Shown: piece after piece, positions 1 through 7,719 of the stretch
Position numbering within the stretch: position 1 is the stretch's first letter
Layout of the letters: each line of letters opens with the position of its first letter
Source: Planctomycetota bacterium
GTDB taxonomy: Bacteria > Planctomycetota > UBA8108 > JACQVS01
Direction: 5' to 3'
Length of the DNA: 64,000 nt
NCBI GenBank assembly: GCA_028280485.1
Contig: JANQLS010000202.1
Coordinates: 1-64,000 of the forward strand
Notes under the pieces: model-generated
Told to the model about the DNA's origin: nothing
Database searches by the model: none
The model's input: only the letters and a program-made list of their open reading frames with translations
Translations under genes and position numbers: made by a program

Positions 1-430
1 CCAAATCAAAGATTTGACTACACTCCGCTAAACATAGGGTCTTCGCCCCTACGTTTGCGGCCGAACTGATCCCAGCTCGGCTTAGTTCCTGTTTAATCAC
101 CAGGAACTAATTAATTGAACTGAGAGGTCTTCATTTCCTTTTCTCAACCATGTTTCCCTCGACATGCCCCTACTCTCGCTATACCCTAATGTAGTGGGTG
201 TAAAGCGTGAACCTGCCCACATAAAATCCAAAGGATTCTGTTCCAGTTTTTAATTCTTTAAGCTTCTTCTCTCAAACCAGCTCTGAAACAAACATCGGGT
301 AGTAAGAAGTGAATTCACCCGGTTGATCATCACTTCATACTTTCGAGCGCCCTTAGTTAGTTCCTGTTGAAACAAAAGAAACTAAGCAACGCTCGTCTTT
401 GGCAGCAAACTCATTCCATTTATAGTTCTA
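1..430. other. Intergenic leader with short inverted repeats
   Basis: No convincing gene. The ORF at 367-582 overlaps the next gene in another frame and looks like a shadow. A 10-bp perfect inverted repeat, TTAGTTCCTG / CAGGAACTAA, lies at 82-91 and 101-110. The half-site TTAGTTCCTG recurs at about 357-366, followed by a weaker AACTAA partner. The repeated half-site could be an operator or a weak hairpin. No promoter can be called with confidence. Confidence 0.4.
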
Positions 431-1768
431 ATGAATCGAATATATTTACTTCATCTTCTCCTTCTCTGTCTCTTTACCCCTCAACTCCTCGCATCAGAAA
501 ATCTAACTCCCCCACCGGAGTTTTCAGAGCACGAAAAAAAAGCGATCGCAAAAGCGAAAAGCGCGATCGAAGAGATTCATAAATCCAAAGAAGACACCAC
601 CAAAGCAACGAAACGCCTCGTTAGGGATTTAGAGCTTCTCAATAGAAGGAAACCTAACGATCCTCTGGTGAATTACTACTTGGCCATCGGATACCAACTG
701 ACTCGTAAGTACGACCGTGCCGAGCGCACCATCAAAAAATCGCTTCGTAAAAAACCTAAATTCTATGAAGCTCTCGTTGAACTCGCAGATATCCATGTCT
801 GGAAAAAAGAATTCGACGATGCCGTCAAAAACTACGACAAAGCCATCGCCATAGAGCCGAGATACTACCCCTCATTCGAACGAAAAGGTCGTGCGTTGCT
901 TGAGATGGGTAAGTACAAAGAATCCAAGGCGACCCTCCAAAAAGCCCTCAAACTGATTCCTGAGAATCCCAATGTTCAAATGCTTCTAACGATGATTGAA
1001 CTGCAGTTGAGAGGCCCGCGTTGGAGAAAGACGTATACGAAAGAATCCAGCAATTACATCGTCAAGACAAGTGTTTCGGATTCCTACGCCAAGCTTATCT
1101 CCGATCGAATGGAGAGAATTTTAAAGATCTACAAGAAGATTTTTCCCAGCATCAAAAAACCCGATAGAAAATATGAAGTCTGGGTTTATTCCAGCAAGGG
1201 CCATTACGTTGCCGCCGGTAATCCCCGAGGCGCTGGGGGCCATTACGAACCTCTGGTTCGTAAGTTAGTTCTCTTTAAATACGAAAAACTCGCGGATCTC
1301 GAACTGGTACTCAATCACGAAGGTTTTCATCAATTCCTTCACGATTACATTCAAAGAATCCCTCAGTGGTTCAATGAAGGCTTAGCGGATTACTATGGCG
1401 GGTATGTATACGAGAAACGTGGGTCCAAGCACTATATGGTTCCCAAGCCCAATCCTTGGCGCCTCAGGCTCATTAAACAAGTCATCGCCGCAAAAAGAAC
1501 GGTGGACACAGCAGAACTCATGCAGATGACACGCGGAGAGATGTATTCGAGCCAAGGAGTGTCCATCAATTACGCACAAGCTTGGGCGATGGTCTATTAC
1601 TGCATCGAAGGCGGCAAAAAGCGCAAATACGACAAAGTCTTGATCAACTACTTTAAAGCCTTACGTAAAGGCTACGACATCGAAAAAGCGTACGCTACAA
1701 CCTTCGGCCGTATCAATATGGAAAAATTTGATAAAGCCTGGAAGACTTACATCATGGGTCTTAAGTAA
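431..1768 (+). CDS. Secreted TPR protein with peptidase-MA-like zinc protease domain
   Basis: A 445-residue protein. Residues 1-22 form a hydrophobic signal peptide. TPR-type helical repeats follow at roughly 60-190 (for example 'ALVELADIHVWKKEFDDAV'). The C-terminal half carries a gluzincin-like zinc site: HEGFH at 296-300 supplies two His and the catalytic Glu, and NEGLAD supplies Glu316, matching the peptidase MA / DUF1570-type family. It is probably an exported metalloprotease or a protease-fold scaffold whose TPRs bind partners; the substrate is unknown. A second, TPR-less relative is encoded at 55045-56145. I chose the ATG at 431 because it directly precedes the signal peptide; no strong Shine-Dalgarno is seen. 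The gene stands alone, with a long inverted repeat downstream. Confidence 0.8.
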   Translation: MNRIYLLHLLLLCLFTPQLLASENLTPPPEFSEHEKKAIAKAKSAIEEIHKSKEDTTKATKRLVRDLELLNRRKPNDPLVNYYLAIGYQLTRKYDRAERTIKKSLRKKPKFYEALVELADIHVWKKEFDDAVKNYDKAIAIEPRYYPSFERKGRALLEMGKYKESKATLQKALKLIPENPNVQMLLTMIELQLRGPRWRKTYTKESSNYIVKTSVSDSYAKLISDRMERILKIYKKIFPSIKKPDRKYEVWVYSSKGHYVAAGNPRGAGGHYEPLVRKLVLFKYEKLADLELVLNHEGFHQFLHDYIQRIPQWFNEGLADYYGGYVYEKRGSKHYMVPKPNPWRLRLIKQVIAAKRTVDTAELMQMTRGEMYSSQGVSINYAQAWAMVYYCIEGGKKRKYDKVLINYFKALRKGYDIEKAYATTFGRINMEKFDKAWKTYIMGLK

Positions 1769-1799
1769 ACTTTTTCCCAGTCCCTTAAATTCCTTTTTT

Positions 1800-1867
1800 A
1801 AGTAGCCGAACTCGTAAGATTTGGAGGAGTTTGATCTTCCTCCAAACTCTTACGAGTTCGGCTACTT
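1800..1867. repeat. Long inverted repeat (TAGCC family, copy 1)
   Basis: The left arm starts AAGTAGCCGAACTCGTAAGA and pairs with a right arm ending in TCTTACGAGTTCGGCTACTT. The arms are about 29 bp with one bulge and a loop of about 9 bp. There is no T-run, so it is not a standard terminator. A related inverted repeat with the same TAGCC...GGCTA ends lies at 37769-37844, which suggests a dispersed REP-like family. Confidence 0.75.
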
Positions 1868-2487
1868 AAAGGTTCACACTACTATCACACCGCTATTAAG
1901 CTCGCAAACCTTTATTGCTCCCTCCCTCTTTAGCTCTCCAGTCATGACGATTTCATTAAAGTGTATTCATACTTTTAAGTGCTGATCCCTCGCTAAAGCT
2001 TCGGGCTTGAGAAGGGAATCATTGTATTTAGAATTTTTCGAGAAACTGCGAGGTAATGCTTGTCACTGTTCCCAACGGCACTCGATATAACGCTTCATTA
2101 AAAGCAATATTCATTTTGTTTACACTTTTCATACAAGAAACCAGAAGCAGGCCTCGTCTATTAAACTGTATGAGAGAGAACACACGTTCTAAACAAACTC
2201 TCTAAAAGAACTCTATCTGTTAAGGCTCAATTTTAAAATGATCGCCTAGATCTACTTATTCTTAAATAAGACTAAGAGTTGTATGGCGTTTGATTCCCGC
2301 TTGCAAATTCAAACGCTTTTCTCTCTTAGAGTTCCCACAGATCTAAGGATAACTCCCTCTTGCAGGAAGTTGGTTTAAATTTCAAACCCCTTTCTGGCGA
2401 GCCTTTGTCTCTCCCTAAAAACCGATACTCACCTAAAGTACTTACATACAGTACTCTCTTACAGACATCATTTCATGCGGAGATCCT
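1868..2487. other. Intergenic region with one solitary repeat-A copy
   Basis: About 620 bp without a supportable gene. It contains one minus-oriented copy of repeat A (1985-2008). No inverted partner is found within about 110 bp, unlike the copies at 56 and 59 kb. The remainder is AT-rich and presumably holds the promoter of the VWA gene. No clear terminator is seen. Confidence 0.5.
1985..2008 (-). repeat. Dispersed repeat A (solitary copy)
   Basis: The reverse complement contains CCCGAAGCTTTAGCGAGGGA, identical to the copies at 31345, 33045, 56260 and 56374. This copy has no second copy about 110 bp away. Confidence 0.85.
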
Positions 2488-3204
2488 ATGTCCTCAATGA
2501 ACACTGCATCCAAAATCCGTCTCAACTTTTTATTCGTCCTTCTCTTTGTATTCACAGGAACTGCTTTCGCTCAATCAGGGCCGGGCGCCATCTTTAAAGA
2601 AAATTTAGACTTGCCCTTAGATGCCATCGGTGAAGAGGAGGAAGAACACGATGACATCGAATCGATTGTTTTCTTCGGTCAATCCTACGAGGGTGATGGC
2701 ATTTTTTATTGCTTAGATCGCTCAGGTTCAACTCGAGGACATGCCATCCGAATGGAAAAAATAGAGGTCTTAAAAAACCTAAAAGACTTCTCAGAGAAAG
2801 TTCAATTTGCGATCACGTTCTATGACAAAGGTCTTATTCACTATCCCCAAACCTCCCGTCCCGCAAAAGCCAGCCCCGCTCAAAAAGCAGCAGCGAGCGC
2901 CTGGCTTCAATCGATCCAATCTGGAAGCGGAAGTTGCTTCGGCTTAGGGCTTATCAAATGCTTAGATTTTGCGAATCAATCTTCAGCTAAGCGAAATGTA
3001 ATTATTTATTTGGGTGACGGCTGCCCCACCTGCCCTGGAGATCGAGGCCCGCAGTACTCCCAAAAAATTCTCTCTCAGGTGAAAACCCTCAATTATAAAA
3101 ACCACACGATCAGTTCGATCGCAGTTGGCGACATATGCCCCGAATTCCCGAAAGCCTTAGCGAATCAAAACGGGGGGACCTACACCGTTCTTTCTGGATC
3201 CTAA
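2488..3204 (+). CDS. Secreted von Willebrand factor A domain protein (paralogue 1)
   Basis: A 238-residue protein with a signal peptide ending near 'GTAFAQ' (about residue 29), then an acidic stretch (EEEEEHDD) and a VWA domain. The MIDAS motif is DRSGST, and a second conserved segment is 'VIIYLGDGCPTCPGD'. Metal-dependent ligand binding outside the cytoplasm is likely; the partner is unknown. Six cysteines, including a CPTC pair, are conserved with the paralogue at 3898-4596, so disulfides or metal binding are plausible. The ATG at 2488 is preceded by GGAG at 5 bp spacing. The gene is followed by a hairpin terminator at 3407-3448. Tandem duplication best explains the pair. Confidence 0.8.
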   Translation: MSSMNTASKIRLNFLFVLLFVFTGTAFAQSGPGAIFKENLDLPLDAIGEEEEEHDDIESIVFFGQSYEGDGIFYCLDRSGSTRGHAIRMEKIEVLKNLKDFSEKVQFAITFYDKGLIHYPQTSRPAKASPAQKAAASAWLQSIQSGSGSCFGLGLIKCLDFANQSSAKRNVIIYLGDGCPTCPGDRGPQYSQKILSQVKTLNYKNHTISSIAVGDICPEFPKALANQNGGTYTVLSGS

Positions 3205-3897
3205 GGGGAACTTGTTGGTGCTTTGAGCCCGATAATGTCCCCGTTAGACCGAATTCGTGCGGTCCTCAGCCTTCACCAGTTAGAGGAGAGATGCGATCCA
3301 CCCTAAAGTACTCAGCCATTTCCAATTAGCCCGGCTTAGGACGACTTCCACCCGAATCCAAAAAGAACCAAAAACCCTAAAGCATTAAGAATAAAACACT
3401 TAAGTAAAAAATCGTGTCGAAAATTAATTTTTTCGACACGATTTTTTGCAAGAAATGTCCGCTTTAGATCGTCTTGAGGGTAGTTGTGGGAGTTGAGTAG
3501 ATCGCTATTCACCCGCTCATTCCACTGAGTAGCTTTAACTTGCTTAATTTGAATGTCTTAGAAGCATTTCATGAACACAAAAAGCGTTCAGAACTCTTCC
3601 TAAGAGACCGCATTCAAAATGTAAGATTTAGAGGCCGGGAAAGGCACTAAAAGGTTGAACTAAGCCAATTTATCTATTATGGTTATCCATTATAGTCAAC
3701 AAGGCTTATAGCGATTTCTAAGAGACCCAAACAGTTCATTCTAAAGTCAGCCCTCGAAGAACCAATAGTGTTCAGAAAGAGCCGGCAGCTGGAACTGAGA
3801 GGTTCAAATCGTTTCGTTCTGTTGAATGACTCTATCGAATCTATCAATTAAACCATTTTGTTTATTAGCCAAGCGGCTGATCCACAAAGGAGCTAAC
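3205..3897. other. Intergenic spacer between VWA paralogues
   Basis: About 690 bp. It holds the terminator of the upstream gene (3407-3448) and presumably the promoter of the second VWA gene. The ORF at 3135-3329 overlaps the VWA gene in another frame and shows no recognisable features. Confidence 0.5.
3407..3448 (+). terminator. Rho-independent terminator
   Basis: A perfect hairpin: arms AAAAAATCGTGTCGAAAA and TTTTCGACACGATTTTTT around a 6-nt loop, ending in a T-run. The A-rich left arm would also let it work on the opposite strand. It lies downstream of the first VWA gene. Confidence 0.85.
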
Positions 3898-4596
3898 ATG
3901 CGCTTAAATCGCACTCTTTTGAATCTCTTGATCGCACTGGGTCTTTTTACCTTTAGTGCTCAAACCTTCGCTCAAACTGGCGGCGGTGCAAGTGTTAAAG
4001 AAAACCTAGACCTGCCCTACGATGCAATTGGTCTCGAAGAAGAAGACGAAGACGCACCTGAAGTGATCGTTTTCTACGGTCAAAATTATGAAGGTGATGG
4101 AATCTTCTACTGCTTGGATCGCTCCAGCTCAACTAGAGGTGAACCTATCGCGAAAGAAAAACGCGAAGTCATCAGAAACGTTCAAGAATTCACCGAGCGC
4201 GTAGAATTCGGAATTACCTTCTACGATAGAAGCTTGATCTTCTTCCCCTCCAACAGTCGCCCCGCTAAGGCTGACGCTGGTCAAAAAGCAGCTGCAACCG
4301 CTTGGTTAGGCTCAATTCAATCCGGTGGAGGAAGCTGTTTTGGTTTAGGCCTCAAAAAATGTTTAGATATGGCCAACCAATCATCAGCCAAAAGAAACGT
4401 CATTATCTACTTAGGTGACGGTTGCCCCACTTGCCCCGGTGACGGCGGCGATCCTTACGTCAACAGAATCCTCAATGAAGTTAAAACTTCAAACTACAAA
4501 AAACACTCGGTCAATGCGATTGTTGTAGGAAATGTTTGTGAATCATTCCCCCGACAACTGACGCAACAAAACAACGGAACGATGACAAGAATTTAA
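3898..4596 (+). CDS. Secreted von Willebrand factor A domain protein (paralogue 2)
   Basis: A 232-residue close paralogue of the protein at 2488-3204, with the same layout. A signal peptide ends near 'AQTFAQ', then come an acidic linker (LEEEDEDAPE), a MIDAS-like DRSSST motif and 'VIIYLGDGCPTCPGD'. The ORF track starts at 3826, but the ATG at 3898 is preceded by AAAGGAG at good spacing and opens directly on a normal signal peptide, so I use it. The same six cysteines are conserved. The downstream hairpin at 4663-4688 suggests single-gene transcription. The role is probably exported adhesion or complex assembly through the VWA site, which is inference. Confidence 0.8.
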   Translation: MRLNRTLLNLLIALGLFTFSAQTFAQTGGGASVKENLDLPYDAIGLEEEDEDAPEVIVFYGQNYEGDGIFYCLDRSSSTRGEPIAKEKREVIRNVQEFTERVEFGITFYDRSLIFFPSNSRPAKADAGQKAAATAWLGSIQSGGGSCFGLGLKKCLDMANQSSAKRNVIIYLGDGCPTCPGDGGDPYVNRILNEVKTSNYKKHSVNAIVVGNVCESFPRQLTQQNNGTMTRI

Positions 4597-4662
4597 TTCT
4601 TATTCGTGTCGTAAGTATTATAGAAGCGTTCCATACGAGCCTTCTTCAAAATCGAGTGTAAC

Positions 4663-4688
4663 AAAAAAGGCCCTCACGGGCCTTTTTT
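4663..4688 (+). terminator. Rho-independent terminator
   Basis: AAAAAAGGCCC, loop TCAC, GGGCCTTTTTT. This is a compact GC hairpin with a T-run, 66 bp after the second VWA gene. Confidence 0.9.
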
Positions 4689-4760
4689 GCATCTGGGATC
4701 ATATCTTCAATCGTTTCTATTCGTAAGAAGCAAGCTATATAAGACAAGCTGGCCAGAACA

Positions 4761-5582
4761 ATGAAAAGATTCAAATCCTTAAAAGCCTTGAGCATCAACC
4801 TCTTTTTGCTAGCTCTGGTTTCTCTGACGCTCCCTCAAGAGAAGGTATTCGCCCAAGGGGATCTACCCGTCAGCATATTGCTGGAAGAGCTCAGCGACTA
4901 CCACAAGGAATTGGAGAAGGCCAATCAGCTCGAAAAGAGCGAGAAGGGGCTAGAACTAACGGTTCAAGCGATACCCGATGCTTATGTCTATTACATGGCG
5001 AGAGATCTCAAAAAATTAAGTCGTGCTGGCTACGACGATGCCCGTGCTTGGAAAGAGATAAAAAAGCTCCACACCAAACATAGGAAAGTCATCGGCAAAG
5101 TCTTGATTAATGTCAAAGCCGACACCGAAAAGGGTGTTTATTACTTTATGCAAAAAAAACCCGGGCCGCATAGCTTGACGCAGCGAACGAAGAAAACATT
5201 TAAAGTCGTCGAGGAAATCCCGAAAGCTAAATACGTAAAATGGCAGGTCTTTCAACACCCTCCCAATCGAAGGCGGATCATCAAAAACATCACTTTCGCC
5301 CGATTAAAAAAAACGACCTGGAGCATGATCTCCACCACGGTCAGTCTCAAGAAGAGAGACCCTTTTGTGTATTCCTTCAGCAATATCGTTCGGCAGACTC
5401 CAAAATCATCCGAACAGGGAGTCAACGAATCCACTCGCCAGCTCTCTTGTAGAATTTGGCAAGACATCATCGTGAAGCCATTAAAGTTTGAATACTTTCC
5501 GGGCAAATGGAAAATCCCCTCCCCGCCGAGTGAATTGACTCGAATCTTAGATGAACTCAATCCCAAGAAGAAAAAGAAATAA
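4761..5582 (+). CDS. Secreted protein of unknown function
   Basis: A 273-residue protein with an N-terminal signal peptide (basic start, hydrophobic core to about residue 27, 'EKVFAQ' cleavage region). I recognise no family. The mature part is mixed charged and helical at the start (about 35-120) and ends in a Lys-rich tail (NPKKKKK). It follows the VWA pair on the same strand but is separated from it by a terminator, so a shared function is not established. The opposite-strand ORF at 5252-5701 is judged a shadow. The start ATG has only a weak ribosome-binding site. Confidence 0.6.
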   Translation: MKRFKSLKALSINLFLLALVSLTLPQEKVFAQGDLPVSILLEELSDYHKELEKANQLEKSEKGLELTVQAIPDAYVYYMARDLKKLSRAGYDDARAWKEIKKLHTKHRKVIGKVLINVKADTEKGVYYFMQKKPGPHSLTQRTKKTFKVVEEIPKAKYVKWQVFQHPPNRRRIIKNITFARLKKTTWSMISTTVSLKKRDPFVYSFSNIVRQTPKSSEQGVNESTRQLSCRIWQDIIVKPLKFEYFPGKWKIPSPPSELTRILDELNPKKKKK

Positions 5583-5628
5583 TCGTTTGGGAAAAGTAAA
5601 AAGGAAGGAACTGGACTGAAGGGCCCAA

Positions 5629-5684
5629 TACAGAAGGTACAGTACAGAAGGTACAGTACAGAAGACCCAGCACAAAAGACTCGG
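5629..5684. repeat. 14-bp tandem repeat
   Basis: Units TACAGAAGGTACAG (5629-5642), the same again (5643-5656) and TACAGAAGACCCAG (5657-5670), with a decayed fourth unit from 5671. It sits in the convergent gap just past the 3' end of the PP2C gene. Another degenerate 14-bp tandem lies at 7635-7684. Confidence 0.8.
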
Positions 5685-5685
5685 G

Positions 5686-6795
5686 TTAAGGATTCAACCA
5701 CTCCAAAAATTGAATCAAGCGCTGCTTTAATCCCGGTGCGTTCGTTTTTAATTGAGCATCGAACGATTCGACTTTGGGATCGTTGGTCAGTTGATTAATC
5801 TGCCCCTCAAGGGTAGACATGTTACCGTACTTTTCGGTCTTCATCTGAAAATTGAGCGCCAACAGAACTCCCAAAGCAAAAACGGCAAAGTAAGATAAAG
5901 GTATAAAAATCTGTCGGGGTAAAAATCCAAACGCAGGAATATCGACATTCCCAGCTACCGGGCTTAACGATTGCCCGGGCACTGGATCTAAAGATCGACT
6001 AAAACCTTCAGCCTCTTCGATACGAGCAACCACAATGGTGACATTGTCGGGCGCCCCACGAGTTCGAGCCAACTCGATCAAATCATCTAACAATTCGGCC
6101 TGAGATGCGCGATGCGCGATGAGTCGACTTTCGATCTCGGCATCGGTGACTACATCGTACAACCCGTCAGAGCAAATTAAGAAAGTGTCTCCGATACGGG
6201 TCTCTTGAATTTCGAGGATGTCGACTTCGACCTCTTCTTGTAAACCCAAGCCCCGAGTTAAGACATTGCGATGCAACATGAAGGGAAGGGAATCGGGCTC
6301 GATCTCACCTCGGTCGGCCAATTCTTGAACGAGGGTATGATCACGGGTGAGTTGCTCTAAGCCTTCATCATTGGAAAATCGATAGGCCCGACTGTCACCC
6401 ACATGCGCAATCAATCCACGGCCGTCTAAGAGAACCATCGTCGTTAAGGTTGAGCCCATGGGCATATTCCCAGGGAGCGCGGCACTTTCGGCAAAGATTC
6501 GGCGGTTCGCCTCTAACGCGGCCCTTTTTAACAACTCGGATCGATTCTCATCTTGCTCCCACTCACCGTAATAAAGCTCACTAACGGTGCTGACAGCATT
6601 TGAGCTAGCTTGCGCTCCATTCGCCAATCCACCCATACCATCGGCCAAAACCAATAGAAGGCCTTTTTCTGCGGCCTCTTCGTTGTTCTCGGGAGCCCGA
6701 ATCGAGAACGCATCTTGGTTCTCGTCTCGTACGATTCCGATGTCGGTTTTTCCGTGGTAGATGACCGTTTGGCCAACAGAGTGCGTCAATCCCAT
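5686..6795 (-). CDS. PP2C-family Ser/Thr phosphatase with C-terminal membrane segment
   Basis: A 369-residue metal-dependent (PPM/PP2C) phosphatase. Motifs in order are RDENQDAF (about 23), ADGMGG (about 51), STLTT, GDSRAYRF (about 133), a TRDHTL segment, CSDGLYD (about 209) and APDNVT (about 249). These supply the metal-binding Asp residues. After the catalytic domain (about 1-260) comes a linker, one hydrophobic membrane segment (about 298-315) and a short helical tail, so the enzyme is probably anchored facing the cytoplasm. It overlaps the preceding gene by 10 bp. By analogy with PppA in type VI secretion it may reverse Ser/Thr phosphorylation controlling the adjacent CIS. That role is inference; the enzyme family is clear. 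Confidence 0.9.
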   Translation of the reverse strand: MGLTHSVGQTVIYHGKTDIGIVRDENQDAFSIRAPENNEEAAEKGLLLVLADGMGGLANGAQASSNAVSTVSELYYGEWEQDENRSELLKRAALEANRRIFAESAALPGNMPMGSTLTTMVLLDGRGLIAHVGDSRAYRFSNDEGLEQLTRDHTLVQELADRGEIEPDSLPFMLHRNVLTRGLGLQEEVEVDILEIQETRIGDTFLICSDGLYDVVTDAEIESRLIAHRASQAELLDDLIELARTRGAPDNVTIVVARIEEAEGFSRSLDPVPGQSLSPVAGNVDIPAFGFLPRQIFIPLSYFAVFALGVLLALNFQMKTEKYGNMSTLEGQINQLTNDPKVESFDAQLKTNAPGLKQRLIQFLEWLNP

Positions 6796-7394
6796 GGATT
6801 CAGAATGCCTCCTTCAAATTGAAGACCTTGAATGGGAAAAGATTCAGAGAGGGGATCCTTTGCCCAAAGGAATTGAAACTGAGTTCCAGCGAGAGAAACT
6901 TCCTCAAAAATCTCTCGGTGCTCTTTCAGCCAATTGAGATCAGGGAGCTGAGATTCAGATTCCAAAACCCAAATCAATGAGAGGGCAGGTGTTTCGCTCT
7001 CCTGAACTTCAATTTTGTTATCCATCGATCTAAAAGACCAACCTTCGAGAACCAGAGGGTGTAAGTCCGATTGCTGATGCATCCATTGCATAAACTGTTG
7101 AAGAGGCCAGTGAGCTTGTTGAGTACTGTTATGAGAATCGTTGGATTTGACTTTCCCCCCGCCTAAAAGCAAGCTAAGGCGACGACGAGCTCGTCTCCCC
7201 GGAAAAGGACTCATCGTCATTTCCGAAGCCCACTCGCCGAGTCGGTCGAGACGTTCAGTGACTTTTTCACTTTCAGATTCACTAATATCTAAAAGCGTTT
7301 TTAGCTCTCTGGATTTTGGTCTTAAACCTTCCGGGATGCCTTGGGTCAAAGGCTGGTCCTGAGGTTTGATTTTTTCAGATTTATCACTATTCAC
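6786..7394 (-). CDS. Unknown protein linked to CIS locus
   Basis: A 202-residue soluble protein with no signal peptide or membrane segment and no family I recognise. A basic, Gly-rich patch 'FPGRRARRRLSLLLGGG' lies near residues 64-80, and the C-terminal part is Trp- and acid-rich. The start is GTG at 7394, with GAGG about 9 bp upstream. It overlaps the PP2C gene by 10 bp and lies 325 bp downstream of the baseplate gene. A role in CIS regulation with the phosphatase is suggested only by this context. Confidence 0.55.
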   Translation of the reverse strand: MNSDKSEKIKPQDQPLTQGIPEGLRPKSRELKTLLDISESESEKVTERLDRLGEWASEMTMSPFPGRRARRRLSLLLGGGKVKSNDSHNSTQQAHWPLQQFMQWMHQQSDLHPLVLEGWSFRSMDNKIEVQESETPALSLIWVLESESQLPDLNWLKEHREIFEEVSLAGTQFQFLWAKDPLSESFPIQGLQFEGGILNPWD

Positions 7395-7719
7395 GGCTTT
7401 GTCCTCTGTGAACGAATAGATTCAAGCTACCGATCAGTGCTCGGAGTCGAACGTTCTCTATATCAGAAATCGACACTCTCCAAGCTCAATTGAAGTGAGA
7501 ATTTAAGAATATTTACGAGAATATTCGATCGTCGGGAAAAACTTGCATCTCCAAGGTGTTAAACATGAACTATTATAAGTTAAAACGACACAATATGTTC
7601 CGATAAAACGTCTTGAACTGAACATCTCTTTAATAGGCATGGTTTAGAAGGCACGATTTAAAAGACATGGTTGAAAAGGTATGAAGATCGTTCAGCAGAA
7701 CATCATTCGGTTGACGAAA
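7395..7719. other. Intergenic region inside CIS locus
   Basis: About 325 bp between the baseplate gene and the phosphatase pair. It is AT-rich with no gene. A degenerate 14-bp tandem repeat lies at 7635-7684. The region may separate the structural operon from the regulatory pair, but no clear terminator hairpin or promoter is visible. Confidence 0.5.
7635..7684. repeat. Degenerate 14-bp tandem repeat
   Basis: Units AGGCATGGTTTAGA, AGGCACGATTTAAA and AGACATGGTTGAAA, then a partial AGGTATGA. The period equals that of the repeat at 5629-5684, but the unit sequence differs. Confidence 0.65.

Noticed and set aside
367-582. 71-aa ORF before the first gene
   Set aside because: It overlaps the signal-peptide-bearing gene at 431 in another frame and has low-complexity Ser/Arg composition.
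3780-3830. tRNA-like GGTTCAAATC stretch
   Set aside because: No acceptor stem or anticodon arm can be folded around it.
5252-5701. 149-aa minus ORF
   Set aside because: Antisense to the secreted protein at 4761-5582, without motif or good ribosome site. Judged a shadow.
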